Positions 9,253 through 20,569 are shown, counted from the first letter of the stretch. The stretch is DNA of 26,167 bases from Apostichopus californicus (GCA_020650975.1 JAIPMN010001338.1:1-26167); one strand, 5' to 3'. The notes: a model not told the origin generated them from the sequence alone. Made by a program: numbers and translations.

Positions 9253-9526
9253 CTGGTTTTACTTCAAAGAGATATTTTCCAGGTTCCTCGGGGTTGAATG
9301 GATGTTTCTCAACCTTGTTTCCTCTCAGCGGAATGTACCCCAGGGGTCTCTGGTCGTCCTCTTTTGCGAAATAGAACATGTAGTCCGCCACCAGGATGAA
9401 GAAACGCCGCTGCCAGATTCGGAATGGACCTCCCTGTTTCTTCAGCCATCCTCTGTGGAGGACATCATCTTTGCTGAAGACAATAGACCTGTCCGTCATC
9501 CTGCGATGAGGCACCAGGAAGACTTC
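9253..9526 (-). CDS. ARHGAP24-like: PH-domain exon of an ARHGAP22/24/25-like Rho GTPase-activating protein (internal exon)
   Basis: The 274-bp exon reads 91 complete codons plus one base. The acceptor is a pyrimidine-rich TTGTTCTTCCCAG ending at 9527; the donor is CCAG|GTATAA at 9252-9251. After a basic leader (VPHRRMTDRS) comes a PH-domain N-terminal half: strand 1 and turn GWLKKQGG, then WQRRFFIL, then MFYFAKEDDQRPLGYIPL, then GNKVEKHPFNPEEPGKYLFE. GWLKKQGG, the Trp-x-Arg-Arg-Phe-Phe pattern, PLGxIxLxGNKV and the PGKxLFEV end are characteristic of the ARHGAP22/24/25 (FilGAP) family. In that family the PH domain binds phosphoinositides and recruits a RhoGAP domain that inactivates Rac at the membrane or on filamin-bound actin. 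Translation past 9253 gives a low-complexity glycine run, confirming that the donor is used. The opposite-strand ORF here is a shadow. Which of the three paralogues is closest cannot be decided from this fragment. Confidence 0.9.
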
Positions 9527-9669
9527 CTGGGAAGAACAATAAAATCATCGCATTTAACCACAATCAATTGGTTTGATCATATGTATGAAAGATGATAATT
9601 ACTGGCCTCCCCTCAAAACATGCACCTCCCCATCTACCTTACTACTGAAAACTGGTCAATTATAGCACT

Positions 9670-9903
9670 TAGTGTTAGCTCAGTGGTTAACACCGGTACC
9701 TTTCAATCATAAGGTCCCGAGTTCGAGTCACTCCAAGATTATGTATGTCGTCCAGTAACAGAGTTGTTGACAATTCATAATCATGGACGTTAAATATGAA
9801 TCTAAGAGACTGACTTCGGTCAGCTTGCAGCTTTGATAAGCCAATGATGGCTTCTTTGCGAGTTCCTGCTTGTAGGAGGATCTAAAATACATACATACAT
9901 ACT
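9670..9903 (+). mobile_element. tRNA-derived SINE
   Basis: The head has box A TAGCTCAGTGG (9676-9686) and box B GAGTTCGAGTCA (9719-9730), spaced about 40 bases as in a tRNA. A body of about 155 bp containing ATGATGGCTTCTTTGCGAGT follows, then an (ACAT)n tail (9889-9903). This is the standard layout of a SINE transcribed by RNA polymerase III. No clear target-site duplication was found. The body may include a conserved central domain, but I could not assign one. The minus-strand ORF at 9728-9955 is a shadow. It sits 144 bp upstream of the PH exon, when read on the minus strand. Confidence 0.8.
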
Positions 9904-11859
9904 TACCTACCACCTCCTCCAAACCCCCCACCCCCTCCCCTCTCCACTCACCCACTTCTTGGTTACTGACGCATCCGCGATTGAGGTTAACATTGACACA
10001 AATTAAGTCTGTCTCATGATTTATATCCTGTTTGATGTCAGGTTGTTAAATACTAGAAGAAACGCTCAAGAAGTAGCCCTTTGCTTTCTAGTTTATTCTT
10101 CTTCTTTTTCTTTTTTTTCCACGAATGAGCCAGGAAAATGATTTAACAATAGTGTGACATATCACACTAGCCTTCTTGCCCAAATTTGAGGAACTGACCA
10201 TATATCCATGTAAGCAATATACTAATTAAACAAAGACAACTAAAGCCCAAATATTACACTCACAACAGTTTGTGCACATTAGATTAACTATTCTTTGGAA
10301 GATTAAATATTATCCCGGCAGCTGAAAGAACAAACAAAACGCGCAAAAATGGCAGGAAGTATGCGTCCTAAGTATGCAATTGATCAAATAGCTGTGTGTG
10401 GCGGTAGTGTATGAGAGCCATTCATTATCGATACAGAACGACATGCAGCTGACTCAATATATAAATATTGTTTTAAATAAAAGAATTCATAAACAGAGTT
10501 ATCAAGTTTCCAAACTTTCAAAGCACTGATGTGTTCTTTCTGTTGATTTTATTTTGTTTATTCAAACAAAAAGACTGTTTACACGGAGCTGTAATGAATT
10601 ACCCCGTAGAATGGTCACGCCTAAGTAATTCTATAAGTAGTTTGGATATGAACAATACAAACTGGAAACTTTAATTTTGCTAGTATAATCATGTTTATAA
10701 TGAACTATATTCTTGGTAATATTGATTAATGATTAATGATCATATACAGCAAGCCACACTTGGGTGCGCACCATCAAAGTTATCAGATAATAAAAGAGGG
10801 GGAAAAATTCAAAGGGAGCAAAGGCAATGAGAAGGGAAAAAAGACCTCTTAGTTTCCAGGAAGGAAAACAAAATTAAGATATGGTATCACCATGTAGCTT
10901 TTGAGGGCTTTCCATAGTATGTAATAAACTACAACATGATGTAACAGACTCCAGCATTTAACTACAGAGGCTCTGTATTAAGATTGGAGATAACATTTTA
11001 CACGTAAACGAGACGGAAGGAATTAAGACCAAAGTAAATTAGGTGTTGGGGCATTTAGAAAATTAATGAGGGTGCATGTGAGTATGTAAGTTGTTAGGAG
11101 ACAGGTAAAGGTGAAAGCAAAATGAGGAAGAAAGTCTCTTGCTTGTCATGAAGTAAAATTCTGTGAATATTCAAAATCTCTTCCTCGGTTACCTATCCCC
11201 TTACAACTACTGAGAGTGTCTAGAGCACTTGGTAACCCGACTCCCACAGTGACCGTTCACCTACCATCAACCTGCCTCTTTCTCACTGTACCTATGGAAC
11301 GCGACGAAAAGGAAAACATATTTCGTTGTCTAAACCAAGTTTGTTGTTGTCTAAACTAAAGTTGTTGCTGCTGTTTTACCACGTTGTTGCTCAAACTCAC
11401 CTTGATGTCTTAAATTCCGTTGTCTAAACATACGTCGTTGTCTAAACTTACGTTGTTGCTATCGGCGCTGTTCAAAATTGCTCAACAGCGTAATGTAAAC
11501 CAGAATGCAAAATGCATTGAGGTTTCGATGACTTCAGTACACTAGAAAGTTCTGCTAGTTAGTATAAGCAGAACTATCTGTTACTATAGAAATGGCCGGA
11601 ACCACCATTTTGATACAATAACACTGTGGCATCATAAACACAGGTCAGTCTGCTGTATGTGGCTAGACACACAATTTTGATCTTGGAGGTCAACCAAGTC
11701 CATATGGAGTCACCAGACGCAAAATTGTGGAAACCTTGTTTTATAAGCTACCGTATCTCCCACCGCCAGCCTATCAGGATAACATGTGCGTTACAGCTCA
11801 TAGGAATATAGGAGGCTGCACGGTAAACAACTTATAAAATGTTATAGGCTATGCATATA

Positions 11860-12002
11860 CACTGTGAATGTCGGAAATCAAGTACAACGAGTGTCTAGAC
11901 AAAGTACCAGCATAAAAATACTGTACTTAAAACTTATTTATTTGAACCATTAAATGATGTCTGGATATGTTGTGAATGTCGGCAATCAAGTAAAACGAGT
12001 GA
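11860..12002. repeat. Internal direct repeat in the foldback element
   Basis: TGTGAATGTCGGAAATCAAG (from about 11871) and TGTGAATGTCGGCAATCAAG (from about 11971), each followed by TA-AACGAGTG, form a direct repeat of about 31 bp, about 100 bp apart. Confidence 0.75.
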
Positions 12003-12126
12003 CAGTAATATTACTAGAGACAAAAGTTTTCGTCCCGATTGAACACCAATTGCGTTTATTATATGACCTATACTTTTACTAGTGTAGTTGTAAAGATGCG
12101 ATCTTATCACTGCCTGTACTTTGTGA

Positions 12127-12491
12127 ATGCTCTACACAATATATATGGTGGATGCCATCCAGTGCCCTAGCTTCGCTGTTCTACAGGGGCCGCCGTCCGA
12201 CCTTCATTTCGCCTGCCCTGCCACTCTTTCCTCCTCGCCAACTCCGTATAGTACCTCGATCCATGCTTTGACCTGCAGCTTTTTCACCAGCAACCCCAAC
12301 TCTTCAAATATCCCCACATGTAGGGTGCATATCTCGCTAAATTCCACGCAATTTGTATTAGGCCTGTTCGGAGTTTCAACTGCACATGCGCAAATCCTGA
12401 AAATTTGTGGAGAAAAGATCATATCACCGTACCTACAACACATAGCCCGACTCAAAACTTGAATGTACCTTGGATGATTCGTTTCTTGCAT
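12127..12491. other. GC-richer core of the foldback element with overlapping ORFs
   Basis: A 111-codon plus-strand ORF (12127-12462) and a 95-codon minus-strand ORF (12204-12491) overlap. The minus-strand frame ends in an amphipathic, charged stretch (FEELGLLVKKLQVKAWIEV) that looks more protein-like than the Ser/Pro-rich plus-strand reading. Neither shows a DDE motif, DNA-binding domain or known family. It could be captured host sequence or a relic of the element's own gene. Confidence 0.25.
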
Positions 12492-13179
12492 AACATGTTA
12501 GCGTTCTTTTTGGTCTAAAAATTCTTAACAATGCTGAGCGGGGTTTGTGTATATTCCATGTACCCCACAATCCCTTTCACAAATCGAAACTCCGAACTGG
12601 ATTGGTGTTACGAATGAACTTGCTTGGTGGGTTTAGAAAACTAGTTCTGTGAGTGTATTGCCTACGTACTTCAATATTGTGCCCTTCTTGTAACTCACGA
12701 AGCGCAGACTACATCCAACCATAGAGCAACTGATCCAACGTTAACCCTGGATGCTTTGCAGTATTTGGAAACAACCAACTCCACGAAAATTATAGTATTT
12801 AAATAACATTTTTATGCAATGTCGAAACGTCAATGACTACTTTTGGCAATGTATGAATACAGTAGTTTATACACACGCTTCAGTGTTGCACCAGAATCAT
12901 GACTTCAAGCACGTGGTCAAAGGGACCGTAAAAATTTACGCAAGTTTGCAACGAAGAAATAACTGTGGTATTAAATGCACATTTTACATTATCAATTCTC
13001 AATACGGAGAGAACAAAACATACTGTGAGATGAAAAGTCCTTTCAGTATCAGAGATGTTGTGGTAGCTTCCCGCAAAATTCATAGATTGTCTCAACTCAT
13101 AACTTTCTGTGATAAAACAATTATTCAAATATTACGTTAACAATATCGTTAACAACATCCTCGGAGTTGTATCAACTAT

Positions 13180-13246
13180 CATGTAAATATCGTTAACAAC
13201 GTGATTTTGTTCGACATATCAGGGTGTAATTAACGATATTTACATG
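13180..13246. repeat. 17-bp perfect inverted repeat (hairpin) in the foldback element
   Basis: CATGTAAATATCGTTAA (13180-13196) is repeated inverted as TTAACGATATTTACATG (13230-13246) with a 33-base loop. ATCGTTAAC also occurs twice just upstream. A structural or binding role is possible but not shown. Confidence 0.8.
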
Positions 13247-14603
13247 GCTGTTGCTACAAATCAGGAGGTTAACGATTTTTGCCCCTTTTCGCGTTCCATA
13301 GTTAAACCATCATACTTTGCGTTCATTGAGCACTGAAGATTCAAGCATGTTTGCAGACAATGGGTAAGGGACTATTAGCCAAACAAATCTCGGGAAAATT
13401 GAGAAAACATCATTGGCTCTATTTAGCATGAAAATCTCTGTAATAGATATGTTGTTAGCTCTGCACGGAAGCAACTTGCGGTTGATTGTTATAATGTTTT
13501 GAAAAGAAAGAATGATGTTCGTTCACAATGTGTTACAACAACGGAACTTTAGATAGCAACGAAAGTGTAGACATCAACGTGAGTTTAGACATCAACGTGA
13601 GTTTAGACATCAACCATAAGTTTACATCAACGAAAGTTTTAGACATAAACGTGAGTTTAGACTTCAACCATAAGTGTAGACATCAACGTGAGTTTAGATA
13701 TCAACTGTAAGTTAAGATAGCAACGAAAGTTTTAGACATCAACGTGAGTTTAGACATCAACCGGAAGTTTAGAAATCAACATGAGTTTAGTCATCAACGT
13801 GACTTTAGACATCAATGTAAGTTTAGGCATCAACGAACAACAGCAACATGGTAAAACAGCAGCAACAACTTTAGTTTAGACAGCAACAAACTTAGTTTAG
13901 ACAACGAAATAAAAGTTCCATATCTACCATCCTAAGTTTCCTAGTTTTGTAGCCATCCGTCCTTATCTTTATTTTTGTGAATAAATTATAGATGCTAATT
14001 ACCTCCATCATAAAAGACACAATCGCTAGATAACGATGTGTCTTAACTTGAAACATGATATTTGGTGGAAAAAAAGGATTGATTTCTTTGCTCTTTATAT
14101 ACAGTACACTACATGTTTTGGAGAAAAGCAATACCCTAGAAATTGCTTGTGACATTTAGGCAAACTTTCATATGTGCCCCCTAAAGTTAACCTTTAATTA
14201 CCTCCTAAAGCAATTTAGCTTGTTAAGTTATGTTCTTAAAATGCAATTAAAATCTTTTATAACTACAATAAAAAAGTTAATCATTATAATTTAAGTTTTA
14301 TAAATTGATACAGAACATTTTTCAGTTTCTATTAATCTCCTGTCATTCATTTATCAAATAATGAAAATTAACAAAATTTGTACTAAACTTTTCTTACTTT
14401 GCTTTCTTATTTGTTCACCCAACATCCAACAACAGAGAGCAGTATCATACCATTTGAAAGAGCAAAGGAATTTTTAACATGAGTAGGAACGATAAAATTC
14501 AAACCGGTCATCTCAGGGTTACAGGTTTTGTTCTCACCTAACTTGGTTGCAACGCAGCCTCTAGCTGTTGGTGAGCCATATAGCCAATTCTTTGTATGTA
14601 TAT

Positions 14604-14622
14604 TCATTCATTCATTCATTCA
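14604..14622. repeat. (ATTC)n microsatellite
   Basis: Four consecutive ATTC/TTCA units. Just downstream (about 14480-14600), a minus-strand CCGGTTTGAATTTT resembles tRNA box B, possibly a worn SINE relic. Confidence 0.6.
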
Positions 14623-14857
14623 TAGTATAACCTTATGACCATGCATGCAAAGCAAAAGGTGGATTTTGGTAAGAAATAGTTGCGGCACAAAAGCAGAATT
14701 TTCCATTGAGAAATAAATTGATGTGGGGCCATTCAAAAAGTACAAGAGGGTAGGAAGGACACACAGAGGTATAATACTGTCTACTCTCAAACACTCTGTC
14801 AATGCTTCTGTTTAATATCTTTTGAAAGATCAAAGTATTTTCTGTTTTTGGCTAGAG

Positions 14858-14966
14858 AATGGGATTAAAACCGGTGACCTTAGGATATAGGGTTCGCCAA
14901 CAACTACAGACTGTCAGAGCAAAAGCCTTAATTATAATCCTTAGGTCAATGGCTTGAAATCCCATT
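14858..14966. repeat. Inverted pair of tRNA-like 3' halves
   Basis: AATGGGATTAAAACCGGTGA begins the left arm (14858-14886). The right arm (14937-14966) is its near reverse complement, with a handful of differences. Read outward, each arm gives AGGTCA-xx-GGxTTxAAATCCCATT, a box B-like sequence similar to the SINE piece at 3976-4032. The loop is about 50 bases. It could arise from head-to-head insertion of two SINE fragments. Confidence 0.6.
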
Positions 14967-15319
14967 ATAAACCCAACATTTCTTTGCCCTTTTTCAAAAT
15001 CCGTTTTTTATGATTTCCCAGTGACTAAAAAATTCCATTCTTAGTTTAACTGCAATTTGACTTTATCAAGAGTAAATTGTTGAGCTTGAAAACGAAGGTG
15101 GATCATTCACAACTGCACAAGTTTATTACTTAACCACAAAAACCAGTTGAACAGTTTAAGTTCAAAGTTCTAATCTACTTATATACTACTGTATTTACAT
15201 ACTGTTTGTACAGACTTGCATTGCATATCACTCTATTGCAATATATGGCTTTAGGGCAGTGAAGTTAACTTGTAGCTTAATTTTATCTGAATCTTAGACA
15301 CACTTGACAAAGACCATGA

Positions 15320-15385
15320 CAAATGTTTAAGACTGGACGTAGGGGGAGGGGTGGGGAAGGGGTGGGGATGGAGGTGGTCCCAGTG
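15320..15385 (+). repeat. G-rich, quadruplex-prone tract
   Basis: GGGGGAGGGGTGGGGAAGGG runs on into further G blocks, giving many G-runs within 45 bases, about 140 bp before the 29-bp minisatellite. Confidence 0.55.
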
Positions 15386-15520
15386 GAGAGGGCTCTATAA
15401 TATTCACAAATGGTTCAGTGCAATATTTTGTTTAGAGGGAATTGAAAAAGGGAATTTAACTGCTGAATGTTTTATCTTCCAAGCTGGTGCATTCAGCGTT
15501 TATATGTATGTAACTTCTGC

Positions 15521-16463
15521 CCAAATCAGACACACAACACATTATGTGTAGGGATCAGATACACAACACATTATGTGTAGGGATCAGATACAGAACACAT
15601 GATGTGTATGGATCAGATACACAACACATATGTAGGGATCTGATACACAAAACATTATGTTAGGGATCAGATACACAAAACATTATGTGTAGGGATCAGA
15701 TACAGAACACATGTGTAGGTATCAGATACAGAACACATTGTGTGTAGGGATCCGATACAGAACACATGTGTAGGCATCAGGTACACACACATTATGTGTA
15801 GGGATTAGATACACAACACATTATGTGTAGGGATCAGATACACAATACATTATGTGTAGGGATCAGATACAGAACACATGATGTGTAGGGATCCGATACA
15901 CAATACATTATGTGTAGGGATCCGATACAGAACACATTATGTGTAGGGATCCGATACAGAACACATTATGTGTAGGGATCAGATACAGAACACATTATGA
16001 GTAGGGATCAGATACAGAACACATTATGTGTAGGGATCAGATACACAACACATGTGTAGGGATCAGATACACAACACATTATGTGTAGGGATCCGATACA
16101 CACCACATTATGTGTAGGGATCTGATACAGAACACATTATGTGTAGGGATCAGATACACAATACATTATGTGTAGGGATCAGATACAGAACACATGTGTA
16201 GGGATCAGATACACAACACATTATGTGTAGGGATCAGATACAGAACACATTATGTGTAGGGATCATATACACAACACATTATGTGTAGGGATCAGATACA
16301 CAACACATTATGTGTAGGGATCAGATACAGAACACATTATGTGTAGGAATCAGATACACAATACATTATGTGTAGGGATCAGATACACAACACATGTGTA
16401 GGGATCAGATACACAACACATGTGTAGGGATCAGGTACAGATCACATTATGTGTAGGGGTCAA
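15521..16463. repeat. 29-bp minisatellite, about 33 copies
   Basis: The unit reads ACACAACACATTATGTGTAG then GGATCAGAT. Most copies are 29 bp. Several lack three bases (26 bp), turning ACACATTATGTGT into the perfect palindrome ACACATGTGT. Changes recur at fixed positions (ACACAA/ACAGAA; GATCAGAT/GATCCGAT). There are no unique spacers, so this is not a CRISPR array. Confidence 0.95.
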
Positions 16464-16894
16464 GTCCTTTTCCAGATGCACGAGATGGAAATCCTTTAGG
16501 AAGGTTTTAATGTTTTATGAAACCTGATATATGTAATAATATCTTGAGTATGATATGAAATACATGAATACAGGTAGGCAGACAAGATATTATTTTCAAC
16601 AGATAATGAAAGCATGGGGTGCAAAACCAAAGCCAGGAGATTAGTGTGTATGCAATTAGACCTTAGTTGAGTATCCACCCACTCTCTCCTCCAGACAAAC
16701 AAGGCCTCTAGGTACAAGAACTGTATGGACTTTAGTCAGTTGATATAATATCAGACAAGTAACAGACTTTTGCCAGGGTTGTTTAATCCATCTCTGTTAT
16801 ATTACAGTGATATACAATAGTCATATTACAGCTACTACACTAAAATGCCCAGCATCAGTGCCAGCAAACTTTCGAACACAAGCATTAAACTTTA

Positions 16895-17035
16895 TCCCAA
16901 AGCATACATAACTGACTTCTTCACCGGCATAAAAAGGTCCGGCGGAATTATGTTCTATCCTAATCTATCATATATAACTGACTTCTTCTTTTGTATAAAA
17001 AAATCTGGTAGAATTATGCTAAATTCCAAGTTTAT
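16895..17035 (+). repeat. Two-copy tandem duplication of 66 bp
   Basis: ATAACTGACTTCTTC, then ATAAAAA, then GAATTATG recur at 66-bp spacing (ACTG at 16911 and 16977). This creates the internal similarity in the 102-codon plus-strand ORF at 16845-17153; 66 is a multiple of three, so the frame survives by arithmetic, and I do not take the ORF as a gene. Confidence 0.75.
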
Positions 17036-17544
17036 TATGACAATTCTGATAAATCAACTCACCTTCAATGACACAGAAAATGCTTTCATCCCCTTTCCAA
17101 TTTTTAGAATGTTGGATATCATGGAATCATGTATGGAACAGCAACAAGATTGAGACACCTTGACAATGTTTCTATTAATAGACCAGCAGTTGTAATCCAT
17201 TTGATACTGATTCACCTACAGAGTGGTTCGATATTCCCTTCCTGTAAATTCTGGTATTTCAGCATAAGTTTAGCCAATACCAATGTGAAAGACTGAAAGC
17301 ATATATACCTCAAGGGTCCTTTTCACTGGACTCAACACTTTCAGTTAATGTTATCCATTTTGCTAGCTTTGATATGAACAGTGTATATACATATATTCCT
17401 GTGATCTGATCTTTTAGTAAATGATTTCTGTGCCTCGAGTAGACTTGGACGCCTCTTCCCTTTCATTCACACCTCCTTCACAAGTGACTAGAATTTGTGA
17501 TCACTACCATGGAGAAATATTTTACTATAAATCCTGTTTTTCTT

Positions 17545-17750
17545 GATTAGAGAGACAGAGAGAGAGAGAGAGCGAGCGAGCGAGCGAGCGAGCAAGCGGC
17601 TACATCAATGATGTTGTTCAAAACCTCAGCAAATATGATTAAAGTTGAGCTAATGGGATTCATCTATTATCCCGATTCTCTGCCATATATTTCAGTTCCT
17701 CCAGAGACAGCGAGAGAGAGGTGGAGAGAGAGGCAGGGAGAGAACAGATC
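17545..17750. repeat. GA/GAGC simple repeats
   Basis: (GA)n followed by (GCGA)n at about 17545-17600, and a second GA-rich tract at about 17703-17745. Microsatellites, with no further feature between. Confidence 0.85.
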
Positions 17751-18284
17751 AACCATGTCATTATTTAATCATCTGATAAGCCAATGAAACTCCTGTTTTC
17801 CCTGCACATGTTCTCTCCATGAGAGAGATGACTCATTTCTTAGCTCACATTTTGGAGGTTTCCCTGTCAGAGCAAAGAGTTATTGCCAGGGAGATTCCAC
17901 TTTAAAGAGATGACGTAACCGATCACGAATTAATACAAGCTCTGAAATCGTAAGACGAATGCGAAACAAATCCTAGGGGACTGTTTTCCCCATTCGCCGG
18001 AATAATTAAGGCTTCGAGAGCCCATCTCGAAAAGATAAACCGTCTAATATTACAGAAATTTTTATATGAAAGAAGAATGACATGTCATCATTATCAGAGT
18101 GCTGATGTTACTTACAAAAAATATAACACACACAGGAAGAATTTTGTTAATTTTCTTGCTTTTGTTCGCTAAAACTCCTGGAGAGGATGAGTAACACATT
18201 ACCATATTGGTTGACATGTTGTCATCTTTGTTATAGTGTGAAGTGGCAATAGAGATAAACTTTTTCAAACTCATGGAAAATGGG

Positions 18285-18350
18285 GGTCATGACATGCGGC
18301 TTAGCATCTGGACAGCTGACCACTTAGCCATGCCAGATACATCTGATCAA
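18285..18350 (-). repeat. Possible tRNA-like relic
   Basis: The minus strand reads TGGCTAAGTGGTCAGCTG, a good box A for a Leu/Ser-type tRNA head. The matching box B is poor and no cloverleaf can be drawn. A worn SINE or tRNA pseudogene is possible. Confidence 0.25.
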
Positions 18351-19248
18351 AACTGACATGTAATGAGAGATGGTCAATGCTGTTGTAATCCCCAGAAAAG
18401 TTATTAAATTTTGCTGGTAATGTTTCCTTCAAGAGAAGTTAAGTTAAATCTCTTAATAACAATAATTACTAACAATCAATGTCAGCTGTGCATCACCACG
18501 AGTACAATTAGTACGGGTATATTTTCCCTCGGCACAATTCACTCATACAAGTCGCTATATTAAAAAAAACACGGATGTGAAATAATACCATTTTCCCCCT
18601 ATCATTTCCCTATACTCACTTTCACTGATAATGTAAACCAAGGTTATACGATTTCAAAACCACACAGCTGCTCTTGAGTGCCACTTGTAAGACCATGTTT
18701 CATCTGTTGAAAGTGACAGTTTCCCTTTAAGTTTCATAATTTACCAGTCTACTGAAAATGTCAATATTAGAAGTGATATGGTTTTGTGGAGATAGAATGC
18801 AGCATATTAATGCAACGTCTGTAAAGCGCAGACCTGCCCTTGAGTGATCGGGAGGGACAGGGTGTGTTGATGAAAATAACAGAGGCATTCACCACTCTGA
18901 TGTGATGATGTACAAAACATGGATCATTGAAAAATTCTCACCAGGGAAAGTTAATTCATGGAAAGAGATGATGGCATAATTCTGAGGGCAATTTGAAAAT
19001 TGGAAGAAAAAAATATCAAAGAAAAGCAAAAGAAAAATGAAAAAAAAAGAAAGAAGAATGTTAGGGTTGAAAATTGGAATTACCAAAATCATTTAAATGA
19101 AATAATCTGCATAGTTGATGGAATGTTTATGATATTAAAGAGAATATCTTACATCCCAATGAGAGCGACAGTTGTATCCTTTTTTACCCGTTTCCATTAA
19201 GAATGTAGGTTCCGAAACTTACCGGGTTTGGATATTTATGAGTGACAA

Positions 19249-19408
19249 GCTTGACCTGTCTCCTCACAACCTTAGAACTATTTGTTTGCTTATTGTGAAT
19301 TATTTTGTAAGGCCAACAAAACAAGAAGGAATCAGGAGAAAAACCCACTACAAAATAATTCACACTAAGCAAAGAAATAGTGCTAAGGTTGTGAGGGGAC
19401 AGATAAGC
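19249..19408. repeat. 160-bp hairpin element with 60-bp arms
   Basis: The arms at 19249-19309 and 19349-19408 are reverse complements with about five mismatches and one indel; CTCACAACCTTAG and TGTGAATTATTTTGTA are perfect. The loop is 39 bases. ORFs on both strands through it are a by-product of the symmetry. It could be a small foldback MITE or a long-hairpin RNA source. No clear target-site duplication was found. Confidence 0.8.
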
Positions 19409-20569
19409 AAATGTTTATGTAAATAGCAACACTGATCAAGTGACATGATATGGCATTCTTTGAAATTAAAGAAAGAATTGTCCAGAGATCAATTTTGTTT
19501 TGACTGATGAAAGTGTAAATAAAGTATGCTTTAATAATAAAATAAAAATAAATCAAATTTCCCATTGATTGAACTATGACGGACAGTGACTAAATTATTC
19601 ACCAAATCAAATATTAAGTTAATGAATGAAAATTATTAATTAATACCTCTGTGTTATATTAAAAATTTGTTACCCTGCAGCTGACTGTTTGTTCAAACTG
19701 GCCTAAAATCCCAAGCATCACAATTTTTAGACCTTTTAGACAAGACATGGTTGTCCAAGGGACAAATACCCCCCTCCCTCCCCAAAAACCCCCCCAAAAA
19801 CCATAAAAGACTGTCCTGCATGTGGTACCTGGGTTATGAAGTTTGGATACCAACACCATGTGTGAACGGAAGAAAACATGGGTCATCCAAACTTACCATG
19901 TGAGGTATGAAAAATATTTCCTATGTTTCAAAGAAATCTATTAGTCCTGAACGTCATCTGACATATCTAGAGGGAAGAAAAAGGTATTTAAAGAATGTCT
20001 ATAGGGACTAATTTACATTGGCCATTGGAAGAATAGTTAATAATAACAGTGGTCAGGACAAAAAGTTTATACAGCAATAAATTCTGACTGGCATGAACTC
20101 AGTTCTGTTTCTTACCAAACAGAATCATACTCCAAAACTCACTTAAGTGGGGGATGGGGAAGGGAGGGAAAAGGGAGGGGAAGGGAGGGGCAGGAGGGGA
20201 TAGAATAGGTAACACTTCAAAATGTACCACACCTGAGAGTGGTAAATGAAAAAGTTATTATGCAGTTTATGAGTACAGTGTCTACCTATACATGTAGTCA
20301 GTTTGGACCTGCGGATCAGAAAGGAATCTTGAGAAAATTTGCCAGGGAGCAGCAGATGAGTACCGAATCTCAAGTGTCTCTTAAATTTCTTAATATATGT
20401 TATGGCTTACCCATTTTTCTTGGTTAATATTGTCAGTGAAAACTGAAACACAAAATACAGTACATGGACTATGTACCCTTTCCCTTCTGGGTAAATTGCC
20501 ACATGTGGCAAGATGTTGATAGCAGTTGGTTCTAATTACACATTAAAGACACAGTCTGCTGTTTACATA

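Larger units (their letters stand above)
11319..13911. mobile_element. 2.6-kb foldback transposon with TA target-site duplication
   Basis: The element at 11321-13909 starts TTTCGTTGTCTAAAC and ends with its reverse complement; TA flanks both sides (11319-11320 and 13910-13911). The outer 62 bp of the two ends match with about three differences, including GTTGTTGCTGCTGTTTTACC. Inside, both ends consist of tandem units of about 18 bp (CTAAACTCACGTTGATGT type): a short array on the left (to about 11463) and a long one on the right (about 13540-13830). A TA duplication fits Tc1/mariner-like or other TA-targeting families. I see no transposase; the internal ORFs near 12127-12491 and 12814-13140 occur on both strands and have no recognisable motif. 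Confidence 0.8.

Noticed and set aside
9302..9595. 97-codon plus-strand ORF across the PH exon
   Set aside because: It is the antisense shadow of the PH-domain exon, which has matching splice sites and clear family motifs.
12814..13140. 108-codon plus-strand ORF and its 82-codon antisense partner
   Set aside because: Both lie inside the foldback transposon, neither has a recognisable motif, and the overlap means at most one could be real.
15521..16463. Regular 29-bp repeats resembling a CRISPR array
   Set aside because: Units are directly contiguous with no unique spacers, and the surrounding DNA is eukaryotic with spliced exons.
16845..17153. 102-codon plus-strand ORF with an internal repeat
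   Set aside because: The similarity comes from a 66-bp tandem duplication, there are no splice sites or domain, and the host gene is on the other strand.
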